Shown in pieces: positions 1 through 9,192 of a DNA stretch of 27,787 bases (its first letter is position 1; every line of letters begins with the position of its first letter). The notes beneath the pieces are model-generated. The model searched no databases, was not told the origin of the DNA, and saw only the letters and a list, made by a program, of their open reading frames with translations. Origin of the DNA: CAZOKZ01 sp964580585 (GTDB lineage Bacteria; Sumerlaeota; Sumerlaeia; SLMS01; JAHLLQ01). The stretch lies in assembly GCA_964580585.1 (NCBI GenBank), contig CAZOKZ010000060.1, forward strand, positions 1 through 27,787, in the 5' to 3' direction. Position numbers and translations under genes: made by a program.

Positions 1-1641
1 GACGGCAAACTCGTAACCATCGGCTTTTGCCGCTTCGACGAAGTCTTTCTTGTGCATCGTCTTGTCCGTGCCCGAGAAACGACGGCCAAACATCAGTTTC
101 TGCCACTGGCGCACCATGCCGTCGCCTTCGTTGTTCAGCAGCAGAACCTTGATCGGCGCGCCATATGTCGTCGCCGTTTCCAGCTCGCCGAGGTTCATAC
201 GAATGCTGCCGTCGCCATCGACGCAGATAACCGTGCGGTTCGGGAAAGCAAACTGCGCCCCGATGGCCGACGGAACGCCAAAACCCATCGTGCCCATGCT
301 GCCCGAAGTCAGCCATGTGCGCGGGTGATGGAAATCGAAGAATTGCGCGGCCCACATCTGGTGCTGACCAACGCCCGTCGTGACAATCGCCTCGCCTTTG
401 GTGATCGAATTCAACACCTCGATGACTTCCTGGGGCTGAATCAAATCGCTGTCCTTGTTGTAGGACATCGGGTGCTTTTTCTTCAGATCAATGACATGCT
501 TGCCCCAAGCGCTGTAATCCTTTTTGAAGCTCGTCTTGCTTGCATAATCGAGCAGGTCCTGGAGCGCCCGGCCCGCGTCGCCCACATGCGACCATGTAAC
601 CGACTTGACCTTGCCGATTTCCGCCGCATCGATGTCGATGTGCGCAATCTCGCGCGCCAACGGAGCGAATTCGTTGACCTTGCCCGCCACGCGATCGTCG
701 AAACGCGAACCGACAGCGATCAGGAAATCGCAATCCTCAACCGCATAGTTCGCGTACGCCGTACCATGCATCCCGAGCATGTGCAGCGCGAGGCCTTCGG
801 TCGTATCCATGCCGCTGATGCCCATCAACGTCGTCACAACCGGAATTCCGAGTGTTTTCGAGAACGTGCGAAGCTGTTCGGCAGCGCCACTGTTGATGAC
901 ACCACCGCCAGCGTAGATCAATGGACGCTCGGACAGCGAAAGTTTCTTGAAGAAATCCGCCGCGTTGGAGTCCGAAACCTTGGCCCGGTCGAGAATCTGC
1001 ATGCGTTTTTCAAATCCGCGAAATTCCAGGAGCCCATCGCCCTTGAATTCGCCAACCCAGTTCTGAACGTCTTTGGGAACGTCGATCACCACGGGACCGG
1101 GACGTCCGCTGCGAGCAATTTCAAACGCCGTGCGGACCGTCGCTTCCAGATCCTCGGGGTTGAGAACCAGAAACGTGTGCTTGGCGCACGGGCTCATCAC
1201 GTTGAAAACCGGCGCTTCCTGAAACGCGTCCGAACCAATGGCGGCGCGCGGCACCTGGCCACAGATCAACACGACCGGAACCGAGTCCGCCATGCAGTCG
1301 CGAATCGGGGTGACGCAGTTCGTCGCGCCGGGGCCGGACGTCACGATGAAGGCGCCAACTTTGCCCGAAGCGCGAGCATAACCAGCCGCCATGAAACCGG
1401 CGCCTTGTTCGTTGGCGGGAACGACCAAATTAATTTGTTCGTCTTTTTTCTCAACGTGTTCGGCATTATAACGGAAAATAGCGTCGTATGTGGGAAGAAT
1501 CGCCCCACCGCTGTATCCGAAAACGGTATCGACGCCTTCATCGGCCAACACCTGGACGATCATCTCGGCGCCCATCATCTGCTTGCCGGCCAACGGATGC
1601 TTTGCCTTTTCGGCTTTCGGGGCTGCTTGTTCAGCAATCAT
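1..1641 (-). CDS. ilvB: Acetolactate synthase large subunit, 3' end cut by window edge
   Basis: This thiamine-diphosphate enzyme makes acetolactate or acetohydroxybutyrate from pyruvate and 2-oxobutyrate, the first common step of branched-chain amino acid synthesis in the cytoplasm. It starts at ATG 1641 after a good ribosome site (AGGAG, 8 nt spacing); 547 codons are visible and the usual family length is about 560-600, so only the C-terminus is missing. The N-terminal PYR domain has GYSGGAILPTYDA and the ThDP-activating glutamate in NEQGAGFMAAGYAR (about E78). TSGPGATN and SGRPGPVVIDVPKDV follow, then the FAD-type middle domain. The C-terminal PP domain carries the metal/diphosphate motif GDGSIRMN and GMVRQWQ. 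The residue before the catalytic Glu is Asn rather than the common His, a mild oddity. The small subunit gene ilvN would be expected downstream, outside the window. Family assignment is very secure. Confidence 0.96.
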   Translation of the reverse strand, partial: MIAEQAAPKAEKAKHPLAGKQMMGAEMIVQVLADEGVDTVFGYSGGAILPTYDAIFRYNAEHVEKKDEQINLVVPANEQGAGFMAAGYARASGKVGAFIVTSGPGATNCVTPIRDCMADSVPVVLICGQVPRAAIGSDAFQEAPVFNVMSPCAKHTFLVLNPEDLEATVRTAFEIARSGRPGPVVIDVPKDVQNWVGEFKGDGLLEFRGFEKRMQILDRAKVSDSNAADFFKKLSLSERPLIYAGGGVINSGAAEQLRTFSKTLGIPVVTTLMGISGMDTTEGLALHMLGMHGTAYANYAVEDCDFLIAVGSRFDDRVAGKVNEFAPLAREIAHIDIDAAEIGKVKSVTWSHVGDAGRALQDLLDYASKTSFKKDYSAWGKHVIDLKKKHPMSYNKDSDLIQPQEVIEVLNSITKGEAIVTTGVGQHQMWAAQFFDFHHPRTWLTSGSMGTMGFGVPSAIGAQFAFPNRTVICVDGDGSIRMNLGELETATTYGAPIKVLLLNNEGDGMVRQWQKLMFGRRFSGTDKTMHKKDFVEAAKADGYEFAV

Positions 1642-1688
1642 GACCAAAACTCCTGGAAATATCAGATCAAAGCGTTTGAACGCGTTGT

Positions 1689-2069
1689 TTACTTTCTCGA
1701 AATCGGTGCTCGCGCCAGCACCGGACCGCGACGCGAGGTCTTCTGGAATGCTCCCGGGATTCGCCGGGGAGCAAGGGAACGTTTCATGAAAATGGAGCGT
1801 CCGGTACCGCACACGTAGAAACGATCATCCCCAAACAACAAAATCACCGCCGTTCCATCAGCGGTGAGTCGTTTCGGCCCCGAGATATACGCAACCGCCC
1901 CCTGCCCGGCGGCGTCATCTCAGGGCCATCGTACGAGTACGTTTACGCTGTTGCCAGCGACGCCGGTCGGCGCCGTGGTGGTGAAAGAGGCGTCTTCAAT
2001 ACACCAAAGGCTCACTGGGGCGCCCGAATCGGTCGCCACGTGAAAGGAGTTTGGAGTATTGACAATCAT
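1689..2069 (-). pseudogene. Short reading frame with in-frame TGA, upstream of ilvB
   Basis: An ATG at 2069, preceded by AGGTG at 6 nt spacing, opens a 49-codon frame ending in TGA at 1920-1922. The same frame then stays open to TAA at 1689-1691, 126 sense and nonsense codons in all. Both halves look protein-like: before the TGA comes SFTTTAPTGVAGNSVNVLV, after it GAVAYISGPKRL and GTAVILLFGDDRFYVCGTG. The final ~35 codons are Arg-rich and less convincing. I do not recognise a family. It may be a decayed gene, a real 49-residue peptide followed by leader RNA, or (least likely) a recoded TGA. It lies between the candidate promoter at 2119-2146 and ilvB, so it is probably co-transcribed with ilvB. 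Confidence 0.35.
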
Positions 2070-2118
2070 GGAGTGCACCTAAAATAGGAAAAACCCACAC
2101 CCAGAATATGGTCCTTGC

Positions 2119-2146
2119 ATCCTAATTGCTCAGGCCGACTCGTCAA
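2119..2146 (-). promoter_or_regulatory. Candidate sigma70-type promoter for the ilvB unit
   Basis: On the minus strand TTGACG (2146-2141) and TAGGAT (2124-2119) are separated by 16 nt, matching 5/6 and 4/6 of the consensus. It sits about 50 nt before the short frame at 2069 and about 480 nt before ilvB. The long leader could host regulation, but I see no clear T-box or attenuator structure. It is a sequence match only. Confidence 0.4.
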
Positions 2147-2189
2147 GCGAAAAGGCTGGCGAATAACAAATTCGACTGACCTATTCAAA

Positions 2190-3770
2190 TCAAATCGACT
2201 TCGCCTGACAAACCACTAATTTCCATTCATTCGGAAGATCTTTGCGATCGAACAGAATTCCCGCCTCAGTCAGCTTATCCTCAATGTAATCGGCACGCCG
2301 ATCGCGCCGACACAAAATGAGATGCTGCACCCTGGAATCAATGGTTTGCATCTCGATAATTTCATCCACCAATGCCTCGGGAATTGCATAGAAAGGATAC
2401 GGTTCGTCTTCCAACGTTACTTGTTCGACTTCGGAAGCGCCGTAAAAATGAAGTCCGCTGACCTGATCGTCCACCACGACGATTTCATAAGGGATGGCCG
2501 TCAGGTGATCGTCGATTTTGTCCCACAAATTACGCGTGACCTTTTTGCTATCCACCAATGTGGCGCCACCTTTGACGCCAACAAGAACCAACACCCATAA
2601 CACCATGGCAATCTGGGGCCGACCAATCAGTCTCCATCCCGTTGATGGGTTGGAGGAAATCTCGAACCATTCAAGCGGCAACAGCCGAGCCGTTGCTAAC
2701 GCGATTGCCGGAAATAGCGGCAGGCAATACAAAATCAACCGCGATTGCGCCGCGGACAAGACGACCAGCGGCACCAGAATCCAAAGCGTCAGCAAAAGCG
2801 ACGTGCGGTCTTCGTCCGCCATCCGCTTCCAACCGGCGCGCGAGAAAAACCAGCGGGCGCGGCCTTTGATTCCACGGAACCAGAGCAAACACCACGGGAG
2901 GGCTCCGAAAAAAAGCGCAGGGGGATAAACAATGAATGCCTTCAACAGGCCAGGATTCCGGGCATATTTGGCGGAAACCGTGCGACCCACCACTTGGTTA
3001 TCCCAAAAATAGGACGCGGCGCCGGGAAGGGATTTGCTGACCCAGACGTACCAGGAGAATCCAACGAGCAGGAAGATCGCAACACCGGGTACGATCCAGC
3101 CCGTCAGGAAATAACGCCAGAACTCGCGACGCACGATCAGAAAAACACCCAGCGCTCCGGCGGGAATCAACGCCGCCGGGCCCTTGGTCAAAAAACCAAA
3201 ACCAAACGCGGCGCACATTGCCATCTGCCACAGCCTGTCATACGATCCATCGTCGCGCATCGACCGCCAGAAACAGTAAATCGCCAGCGTCGTCCAAAAA
3301 ACCAACGGCGTGTCGGGCGTCACGACGTATGCGCCTCCGACAGGGAGCATCATCGTGGCGTAAACCAGCATTGCCCCGGCAGCTCGGCGCGAATCGCCGA
3401 ACAAATCTTTTGCGAAAAGAAATACCAATCCCCCGGTGCCGATAAAACAGAGCGCGTGAAATAACCGCGCTCCCCATTCATTCTGCCCCAACAGCTTCAA
3501 CCCGGCGGCAATTCCCCAATAAACCATCGGGGGTTTATCCAAAAAAGGCTCTTCATTTAGTCGGGGAATCAGGTAATCGCCTGATTGAAACATTTCAAAC
3601 GCGGTGCCGACATAGAAACCCTCGTCCGGTTCCCAGAGCGACCGTGTCCCCTGAAATGCAAAGGCAATCACGACCAGAATGAGCCCTATTTTCCACCAGG
3701 ATAAAACGGAAGTGGAGGGCTGGGGATTTTTTAACAATTGGCGTTCTCGATTCTTGCAGATGAAAGACAA
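2190..3770 (-). CDS. GT39/ArnT-like polytopic membrane glycosyltransferase
   Basis: This is a GT-C fold transferase of the dolichyl-phosphate-mannose mannosyltransferase/ArnT type (PMT_2), about 526 residues, close to the family's ~550. Such enzymes move a sugar from a polyprenyl-phosphate donor onto lipid A, protein or a glycan on the periplasmic side. The first membrane segment (WWKIGLILVVIAFAFQG) is followed by the catalytic loop WEPDEGFY with the conserved acidic pair, then RLNEEPFLDKPPMVYW, the hallmark second loop. About ten further hydrophobic segments follow, then a soluble C-terminal part with an RRDRRADYIEDKL stretch. The furthest start is TTG at 3770 directly after an in-frame TAG, with no clear ribosome site; the TTG at 3737 is an alternative. 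The acceptor cannot be told from sequence. It lies 148 bp downstream of the GGDEF sensor gene and could be co-transcribed with it. Confidence 0.85.
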   Translation of the reverse strand: MSFICKNRERQLLKNPQPSTSVLSWWKIGLILVVIAFAFQGTRSLWEPDEGFYVGTAFEMFQSGDYLIPRLNEEPFLDKPPMVYWGIAAGLKLLGQNEWGARLFHALCFIGTGGLVFLFAKDLFGDSRRAAGAMLVYATMMLPVGGAYVVTPDTPLVFWTTLAIYCFWRSMRDDGSYDRLWQMAMCAAFGFGFLTKGPAALIPAGALGVFLIVRREFWRYFLTGWIVPGVAIFLLVGFSWYVWVSKSLPGAASYFWDNQVVGRTVSAKYARNPGLLKAFIVYPPALFFGALPWCLLWFRGIKGRARWFFSRAGWKRMADEDRTSLLLTLWILVPLVVLSAAQSRLILYCLPLFPAIALATARLLPLEWFEISSNPSTGWRLIGRPQIAMVLWVLVLVGVKGGATLVDSKKVTRNLWDKIDDHLTAIPYEIVVVDDQVSGLHFYGASEVEQVTLEDEPYPFYAIPEALVDEIIEMQTIDSRVQHLILCRRDRRADYIEDKLTEAGILFDRKDLPNEWKLVVCQAKSI

Positions 3771-3917
3771 CTACGGTGCCGGTAAAATTTTCCGGCAATT
3801 ATTCGTTGGCAAACGCAAAATCTTCCGGAATTTTGAGACGCTCATGCCAAATCCAGACGATTCAAGTCTGAATTGCCCTCGAAATGCACAAACCGGACCG
3901 TTTTTATTTATAGATGA

Positions 3918-6900
3918 TTATTTGGTTTTGCCCGCTGCTTCGAGATCCAAATCGCCAAACACCTCGAATCGTTTGCTTCGGTCCCGTTTCGCGCGATACA
4001 TTGCCCGGTCGGCGTGGTTGAGCAAATCGACCGCCGAGTTATAGTCCCGCGACCCCAGAGCGATACCGATGCTCGCGGAAGGTTCCAGGTCGTGTCCGCT
4101 GAGGTTGCATGGCTTGGACATTTCCCCAATCAGGCGCTCGACGAACCGCAATGCCTCATCTTTTTGCCCCAGGTCATCCAGCAAAATGGCAAACTCGTCT
4201 CCGCCCAGACGCGCTGCCGTGTCGCCATCGCGAATCACTGCCTGCATGCGTTCGGCCACCGCTTTGAGCATCTCGTCACCGATCATGTGTCCCAACGTAT
4301 CGTTGACTTCCTTGAAACGATTGAGGTCGAGGAATAAAATCGCGAACAGGAACTTCTGTTTCCGTTTTGCACGCGAAAGCGCGCGATCCAGACGATCCAT
4401 GAACAGCGTCCGGTTTGGCAACCCGGTCAACGGATCGTGCATCGAAGCGTGGCGAAGTTGCTCCTCGCTAAGCTTACGATCCGTAATGTCGGTTTGCGAT
4501 CCAGCGATACGGTGCGGGTTGCCTTTCTGATCGCACACCGCAATGCCACGCGTCAGCATCCACAAATAGGAGCCATCGGTATGACGAACGCGTTGTTCGA
4601 TTTTCAAATAAGGCGTCACGTTTTTCAGATGGAGGCTGATTTCGCGCTCGACCAAATCGCGGTCGTCCGGATGCACCCGCCGGAGCCAATCCTCGGGCGT
4701 GTGAACGTGAACATCTTCTTGAAGGCCAATCTGACTCTTCCAACGCGGTGAATAATACACCTCGTTCGTATTCAGGTTCCAATCCCACATACCGTCGTTT
4801 GAACCCATGGCGACCAACTCGTAACGTTCGCGGTTTTCCTTGAGCGCTTCCTCGGCCAATTGACGTTCGCGGATGGTAAGCCAGAGTTTGACAGCGAGCA
4901 CGACGAATACGATGCTCAATCCGGTAAATAACACATAAGCCCACCACTTCTGATACCACGCGGGCAGGATCTCGAAAGAATACTCTGCCATGTCGCTCCA
5001 GTAGTATCCTTTCTGCTGGGCGCGAACCTGGAGCGTATATTTCCCGGGCGAGAGGTTGGAAAAAATCTCGTGATTCTTGTCGGTAACTTCCGACCACGCG
5101 TCCTGCATGCCGAGCAATCGCGTCTGGTACTGAACGCGACTTTCCGGGTAACTCATCGCCGTGTAGCTGAGCTCAATAAACGACAAGTTGCCAATCCGAT
5201 GGTTTTTTTTCTTCAGATCGATTTCATGTTGTCCGTTATATTTCAGCGTCAAAATTTCCGGTTTGGGCGTTTGCACAATCGTAGCGTCCGGATCGAACAT
5301 GCACGACAATCCGTGCGCCGTTCCGGCCCAAAGATGCCCGCGATGATCGAAATACAGCGAGCGATGATTGACGGAGAGATCGGACAAACCTTCCTTGGTG
5401 TCGAAGGAAACCAACTGACTGTCCTTGAGCAGATAAATTCCGTGATTCGTGCCTAGCCAGACGTTGTTTCCCTGATCGGCAGCCACTGCTTTGATTTCCG
5501 TTTCGGCCAGGAATTCCGACCCGAATGGACGACGGAATTCTCCCCGGGCGTAAGAAATCACCCCCTTGTTGGTGGCAATCCACAAGGTTCCATCGTAGGA
5601 CATATCCAAATCTTGAACTTGAACGGTATCGTCTTCACCCGGCAAGAAACCCAACCGATGACTCAGGGTTTCAAATCGCTGATCGCGTTCGTTATAACGC
5701 ATCAAGAAAGCATCGCGCGATTCGCCTCCGCAGTACAGACGACCATCCACTCCTTGCTTAATCACGTTGATATGCGCCACCACGCCTTGTTCTTTGCCAA
5801 AGTAGGTGACCTCGTGATCCAATCCAATCCGTGCGACACCTGAAATCAATGCGGGGGTAACCCACAAATTTCCGGAACGGTCCAGACACATGTTGATCGG
5901 AAACCAATTTTCCGGCAATGGCACCGGTTTGCGTAGCGAGAGAAACGGATGATTCAAGCTACTCGTGGTGCCAAACCCCGCCCCGTAAAAATGTTCGACT
6001 TTGGCGTGAAAACCGACCCACAAATCCTGACCGTTGCTGGCAATACTGCCCACATGGCTTTGTACATTATCATTATGATAAAGCAACTCGGTCGTATATT
6101 TGCCTTCCTGGATTCGCACACGGAAAGCCGACAGGTTGTCGGTAGCGAGCACCGACCCGTCGCTCGATTTCGCCAGCGTGGTAAAAAATCCGACCTCGGG
6201 CAAAATGAATTTGGAGAATTTCATCGGCTGAACAACGCCAATGCCCTGGTCCGTACTGACCCAGGCCGATTGTTTGTCGCGATCCAGGCAAATGTCGTTT
6301 ACCGAGGTGTATGGGAACGCCACAATTTTTTCCACCGAAGGCGGATCGACAGCCAAATCCAGATAGTGGATTCCATCGCGCCAGGTTCCGACGTAATAAT
6401 TGCCGCGTTCATCGCGCTCCAAAGACGATACCAATTCGATATCGCCGACTCGTTCCCATCGCATCCCAAATAAGTTATCCGAAATGGGCGTGCGATAAAT
6501 CCCTTCGCTCGACCCAATCCACAGAACGTTTCCAACCCCCAGTTCGAGCGCAAAAATGCGGTTGATGTTTTCTTCGTTTCGGATGGTCAGCAAGTCGAAG
6601 CGATCTTCCTGTTCATTGTAGAGAAAAATCCGGCCACGCTCGGATGAAACGATGATGCGATGATTCCCGTCCTCCACAAAAAGGAACGAACGCGAAAGAC
6701 TGTCGGTGACGTATTGGGGTCCGAATTCGTAACGTTTGGAATCGCCGTTTTCGTAGCGTACCACCGCATGGCCTTCACTGATCCAAAGACGCCCGCGAGA
6801 ATCTTCAAATACGGTTTTCGGATAACGCAAAGTCGAGCTGATCGGTTCCTTGCCATGATAGGTCAATGGATCGATCTTGATTTGATCCAATCCGACGCGG

Positions 6901-7355
6901 TCCAGATAATCGATTCCCCCGTCGGAGACGACCACCAACCGCTGGCCCTTATTGATCGGGCAAATTTCTTTAATGTATTGGCTGGGCAATTCTGCGGTAA
7001 AGGTCTGAAATTCCAAGCCGTTGTAAAGCACCAGTCCCGCATCCGTGCCCACCCAGACATAGCCATCTTCGTCCTGGTAAATAGCTTTCGTCAGATTGGT
7101 CGGCAACCCATCCTCGCCGCTAAAAAAATAGGAACGAAACTGCACTCCTGCTGCAGCGGAGGGTACCAATGCCACCACCCACACCAAAGCCAGCAGCCAG
7201 GTGAGCCAAGGCAGATTGCGCCGTTCTTCCGAAGATTTCAGCTTCCTTCGACGGGCACCATGTCGGGTCAAAACATCCATATATCCTGCAAGTATAAATC
7301 CCTCAGTCACCGGATTTTGTCGATGCCATCGACAAAAAGAGAGGTAACGGAGCAT
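3918..7355 (-). CDS. Exported propeller / Y_Y_Y / PAS / GGDEF diguanylate cyclase
   Basis: This is a one-protein sensor predicted to make cyclic di-GMP. An N-terminal hydrophobic segment (WLTWLLALVWVVALVPSAAAG) leads into a large periplasmic region of two-component-regulator propeller repeats, seen as recurring YVWVGTDAGL, LWIGSSEGIY, LWIATNKGV, VWLGTNHGIY and LWAGTAHGLS. A Y_Y_Y domain follows at about 735-800, with LSPGKYTLQVRA. One membrane helix (about 804-828) and a short coiled linker precede a PAS domain (about 844-960) and a GGDEF domain (about 965-1135). The active motif GGDEF is intact at 1051-1055. RDGD, five residues earlier, matches the RxxD product-inhibition I-site. There is no EAL domain. 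The ATG at 7355 has no ribosome site. The ATG at 7280 follows AGGATAT and gives a better signal-anchor N-terminus, so it may be the true start. The ligand is unknown; oligosaccharide or other envelope signals are typical for such propellers. Confidence 0.93.
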   Translation of the reverse strand: MLRYLSFCRWHRQNPVTEGFILAGYMDVLTRHGARRRKLKSSEERRNLPWLTWLLALVWVVALVPSAAAGVQFRSYFFSGEDGLPTNLTKAIYQDEDGYVWVGTDAGLVLYNGLEFQTFTAELPSQYIKEICPINKGQRLVVVSDGGIDYLDRVGLDQIKIDPLTYHGKEPISSTLRYPKTVFEDSRGRLWISEGHAVVRYENGDSKRYEFGPQYVTDSLSRSFLFVEDGNHRIIVSSERGRIFLYNEQEDRFDLLTIRNEENINRIFALELGVGNVLWIGSSEGIYRTPISDNLFGMRWERVGDIELVSSLERDERGNYYVGTWRDGIHYLDLAVDPPSVEKIVAFPYTSVNDICLDRDKQSAWVSTDQGIGVVQPMKFSKFILPEVGFFTTLAKSSDGSVLATDNLSAFRVRIQEGKYTTELLYHNDNVQSHVGSIASNGQDLWVGFHAKVEHFYGAGFGTTSSLNHPFLSLRKPVPLPENWFPINMCLDRSGNLWVTPALISGVARIGLDHEVTYFGKEQGVVAHINVIKQGVDGRLYCGGESRDAFLMRYNERDQRFETLSHRLGFLPGEDDTVQVQDLDMSYDGTLWIATNKGVISYARGEFRRPFGSEFLAETEIKAVAADQGNNVWLGTNHGIYLLKDSQLVSFDTKEGLSDLSVNHRSLYFDHRGHLWAGTAHGLSCMFDPDATIVQTPKPEILTLKYNGQHEIDLKKKNHRIGNLSFIELSYTAMSYPESRVQYQTRLLGMQDAWSEVTDKNHEIFSNLSPGKYTLQVRAQQKGYYWSDMAEYSFEILPAWYQKWWAYVLFTGLSIVFVVLAVKLWLTIRERQLAEEALKENRERYELVAMGSNDGMWDWNLNTNEVYYSPRWKSQIGLQEDVHVHTPEDWLRRVHPDDRDLVEREISLHLKNVTPYLKIEQRVRHTDGSYLWMLTRGIAVCDQKGNPHRIAGSQTDITDRKLSEEQLRHASMHDPLTGLPNRTLFMDRLDRALSRAKRKQKFLFAILFLDLNRFKEVNDTLGHMIGDEMLKAVAERMQAVIRDGDTAARLGGDEFAILLDDLGQKDEALRFVERLIGEMSKPCNLSGHDLEPSASIGIALGSRDYNSAVDLLNHADRAMYRAKRDRSKRFEVFGDLDLEAAGKTK

Positions 7356-7448
7356 TAGATATGTTTTTGAACTGTGGTAAAGAAGAATATCCCGTTTAGA
7401 AACGTTTGATTGTGTAAAACTTTCTCTAAAAGTCTATCTTGCTCGATT

Positions 7449-8255
7449 TCAACCAGGAACAGACTTACCAAACACCTTCATGACCGATTGCATGTCTTCC
7501 CACACGAAACGCTTCTGAGTAGGCGATCGAAGCAAATACGCGGGATGGAAAGTAGGCATCAGGGGAATTCCATGATAAACCAACCACGATCCACGCAATT
7601 TGGTAATCCCGGTCTTTTGATACTCGGGAAGCAACCCGATCAGAGCCGTTTTACCCAAAGTAACGATCACTTTGGGGCGAACGATTTCGATCTGCCTGCG
7701 CAAATACGGTAAACAAATCTCCATTTCATCGGCTTCAGGAGTTCGATTGCCCGGCGGACGACATTTGACAACGTTGCCGATCCAGACATCTTCGCGCTGA
7801 AACTGCATCGCTTCGATGATTTTGGTGAGCAACTGACCCGCCCGACCCACAAATGGACGTCCCTGCTGGTCCTCGTCGGCACCGGGCCCCTCACCGACAA
7901 ACATCAGCTCGGCCATGGGGTTCCCCTCGCCCGGGACCACATTCGTACGGCTGTTGCACAACCGACACGCCTGGCACCCGCCCACTTCAGCCGCCAACCG
8001 CTCGAGCGCCGCCACGCGTTCTTCCAGCGGCAGCGGCGGTTCTTCGAGCCAGGCTGCGTCCGCCAGGTCGGCGGGCGACAGCGGCGGGCGTTCCACAGGC
8101 GCTTTTTTTGCCGAAACGCGATTTGAGGCTTTTGCAGGGGAAGCTGCTTCGGGCTTCGGGTCCACCTGGCCTTCCACGGATTCCAAAAAACCGAACCCCA
8201 ATGATTTCAGTATTTCGAGCTGCTGTTTAACCGGATCGGGAGATTTACGAGCCAT
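7449..8255 (-). CDS. Uracil-DNA glycosylase, family 4 type, iron-sulfur
   Basis: This 268-residue enzyme removes uracil from DNA to start base-excision repair. A charged, Pro/Ala-rich N-terminal ~90 residues precede the catalytic core. The core shows CQACRLC (C94, C97), motif GEGPGADEDQQGRPFVGRAG, C165 in NVVKCRPPGNRTP, C181 sixteen residues on (the family-4 [4Fe-4S] spacing), and HPAYLLR near the C-terminus. ATG 8255 (MARKSPDP) is chosen. The frame is open upstream to 8423, but that stretch overlaps the promoter region of the divergent pseudopilin unit and does not read like protein. The N-terminal extension is longer than in the minimal thermophilic enzymes but common in bacterial homologues, some of which are annotated as DNA-polymerase-associated. 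The first 60 residues probably form a flexible tether. Confidence 0.93.
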   Translation of the reverse strand: MARKSPDPVKQQLEILKSLGFGFLESVEGQVDPKPEAASPAKASNRVSAKKAPVERPPLSPADLADAAWLEEPPLPLEERVAALERLAAEVGGCQACRLCNSRTNVVPGEGNPMAELMFVGEGPGADEDQQGRPFVGRAGQLLTKIIEAMQFQREDVWIGNVVKCRPPGNRTPEADEMEICLPYLRRQIEIVRPKVIVTLGKTALIGLLPEYQKTGITKLRGSWLVYHGIPLMPTFHPAYLLRSPTQKRFVWEDMQSVMKVFGKSVPG

Positions 8256-8358
8256 AAGTTCGCACACATTGTATTGGTTTCGAGGGGCTATCCCTTGCCA
8301 ATCGCTCCTCCAGGACGCCAGACAAATTCGCGAATGTGGAAAAAAACCACTCGAGAAG

Positions 8359-8387
8359 TTGACAGCCCCGACAAACGATTCCATACT
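8359..8387 (+). promoter_or_regulatory. Sigma70-type promoter before the pseudopilin cluster
   Basis: TTGACA (8359-8364), a 17-nt spacer and CATACT (8382-8387) give a perfect -35 and a 4/6 -10 box, 160 nt upstream of the first pseudopilin start. The same two hexamers with the same spacing recur at 16286-16314. A second TTGACA at 8510 has no acceptable -10 partner. Confidence 0.6.
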
Positions 8388-8547
8388 CAAAAAGGTAGAA
8401 TAGGATATTTGAAAATCGACCACGTCATGAAAAAACCATCATGGCGATCCTGGCGATTGGAACAGTGAAAGCGACTTTCAGAACGTCCCGGGATGCCGCC
8501 AGCAAACGATTGACACACGTTGCCCCCGGGGTGTTTTTGCAGATGAT

Positions 8548-9168
8548 ATGAGACAGCAGCCAAGAACATGGACAGGGAAACGAACGGGCAGGTTGCGCTT
8601 TAGCGAACCGGCAATGATGGCGTTTACCCTGGTAGAAATCATTGTGGTGCTGGCCATTATCGCAATCGGGACCTCGGTTGCCCTGTTTGGATATGGCAAT
8701 TACCGCAAAAACATGACCGTCGAGATGTCGGCTGCGCGCGTTCAACGTATTTTACAGTTGGCCAAAAATCGCGCCATCGAAAGCCAGCTCCCCCACAAAG
8801 TAGTCATCGATTTCAAGAAAAACACGCTTTGGATCGATGGATTCGACGCCATTTTGACCTATCCGCCGGACAATCCCAAGGTCGTTCCCCAAACGGCAAT
8901 GACCGACTTTGTCGTCATTGAAAGCGTCAATATCGGCGGCGCATTACTGGATGTAACCAGCCCGTCGAACGATGCCTCGTATCCGATCGACCCGTTGGAC
9001 CCCGACAGGCATTTCCAGACGATTTTGTTCCAGCCCGATGGATCGAATCCCTACATTGTGTTCCACTTGAAAAAAGAATTCGACGATCCCATTTCGACTA
9101 ACTATTACTCCGTCCGAATGTACCCCTCTTCGGGTGAAGCCCAAGTAGTCGCAAAAGATTTCCTTTAA
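8548..9168 (+). CDS. Pseudopilin, GspH-like
   Basis: This is a minor pseudopilin of type II secretion/type IV pilus style, anchored in the inner membrane until cut and assembled. A basic leader ends at A25, then FTLVEIIVVLAIIAIG begins the hydrophobic N-helix with the conserved Glu at +5 (E30). The cut would be A|F rather than the commoner G|F. The helix continues into NYRKNMTVEMSAARVQRILQ, the GspH/FimT pattern of positively charged residues followed by a long amphipathic helix, and AKNRAIESQLPHKVVID. The C-terminal domain is beta-rich and unlike characterised GspH sequences. At 206 residues it is longer than a typical GspH (~150-190). ATG 8548 is used; in-frame ATGs at 8614 and 8617 would leave almost no leader. 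It is the first gene of the cluster, 24 bp before the next. Confidence 0.85.
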   Translation: MRQQPRTWTGKRTGRLRFSEPAMMAFTLVEIIVVLAIIAIGTSVALFGYGNYRKNMTVEMSAARVQRILQLAKNRAIESQLPHKVVIDFKKNTLWIDGFDAILTYPPDNPKVVPQTAMTDFVVIESVNIGGALLDVTSPSNDASYPIDPLDPDRHFQTILFQPDGSNPYIVFHLKKEFDDPISTNYYSVRMYPSSGEAQVVAKDFL

Positions 9169-9192
9169 GATTTCAGGGGAAAGGCAGCAGCC

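Noticed and set aside
52..1818. 588-codon open frame on the plus strand
   Set aside because: It is antisense to ilvB, which has all family motifs; the plus-strand product is rich in Arg/His and has no recognisable domain.
2745..3464. 239-codon plus-strand frame
   Set aside because: It is antisense to the GT39-like gene with a low-complexity Arg/Gln/Lys composition.
3595..3798. 67-codon minus-strand frame overlapping the start of the GT39-like gene
   Set aside because: Considered as evidence for a frameshifted N-terminus, but its product has no membrane helix or family motif.
8256..8423. N-terminal extension of the uracil-DNA glycosylase
   Set aside because: The frame is open, but the stretch covers the divergent promoter region and lacks protein-like composition; MARKSPDP is a better start.
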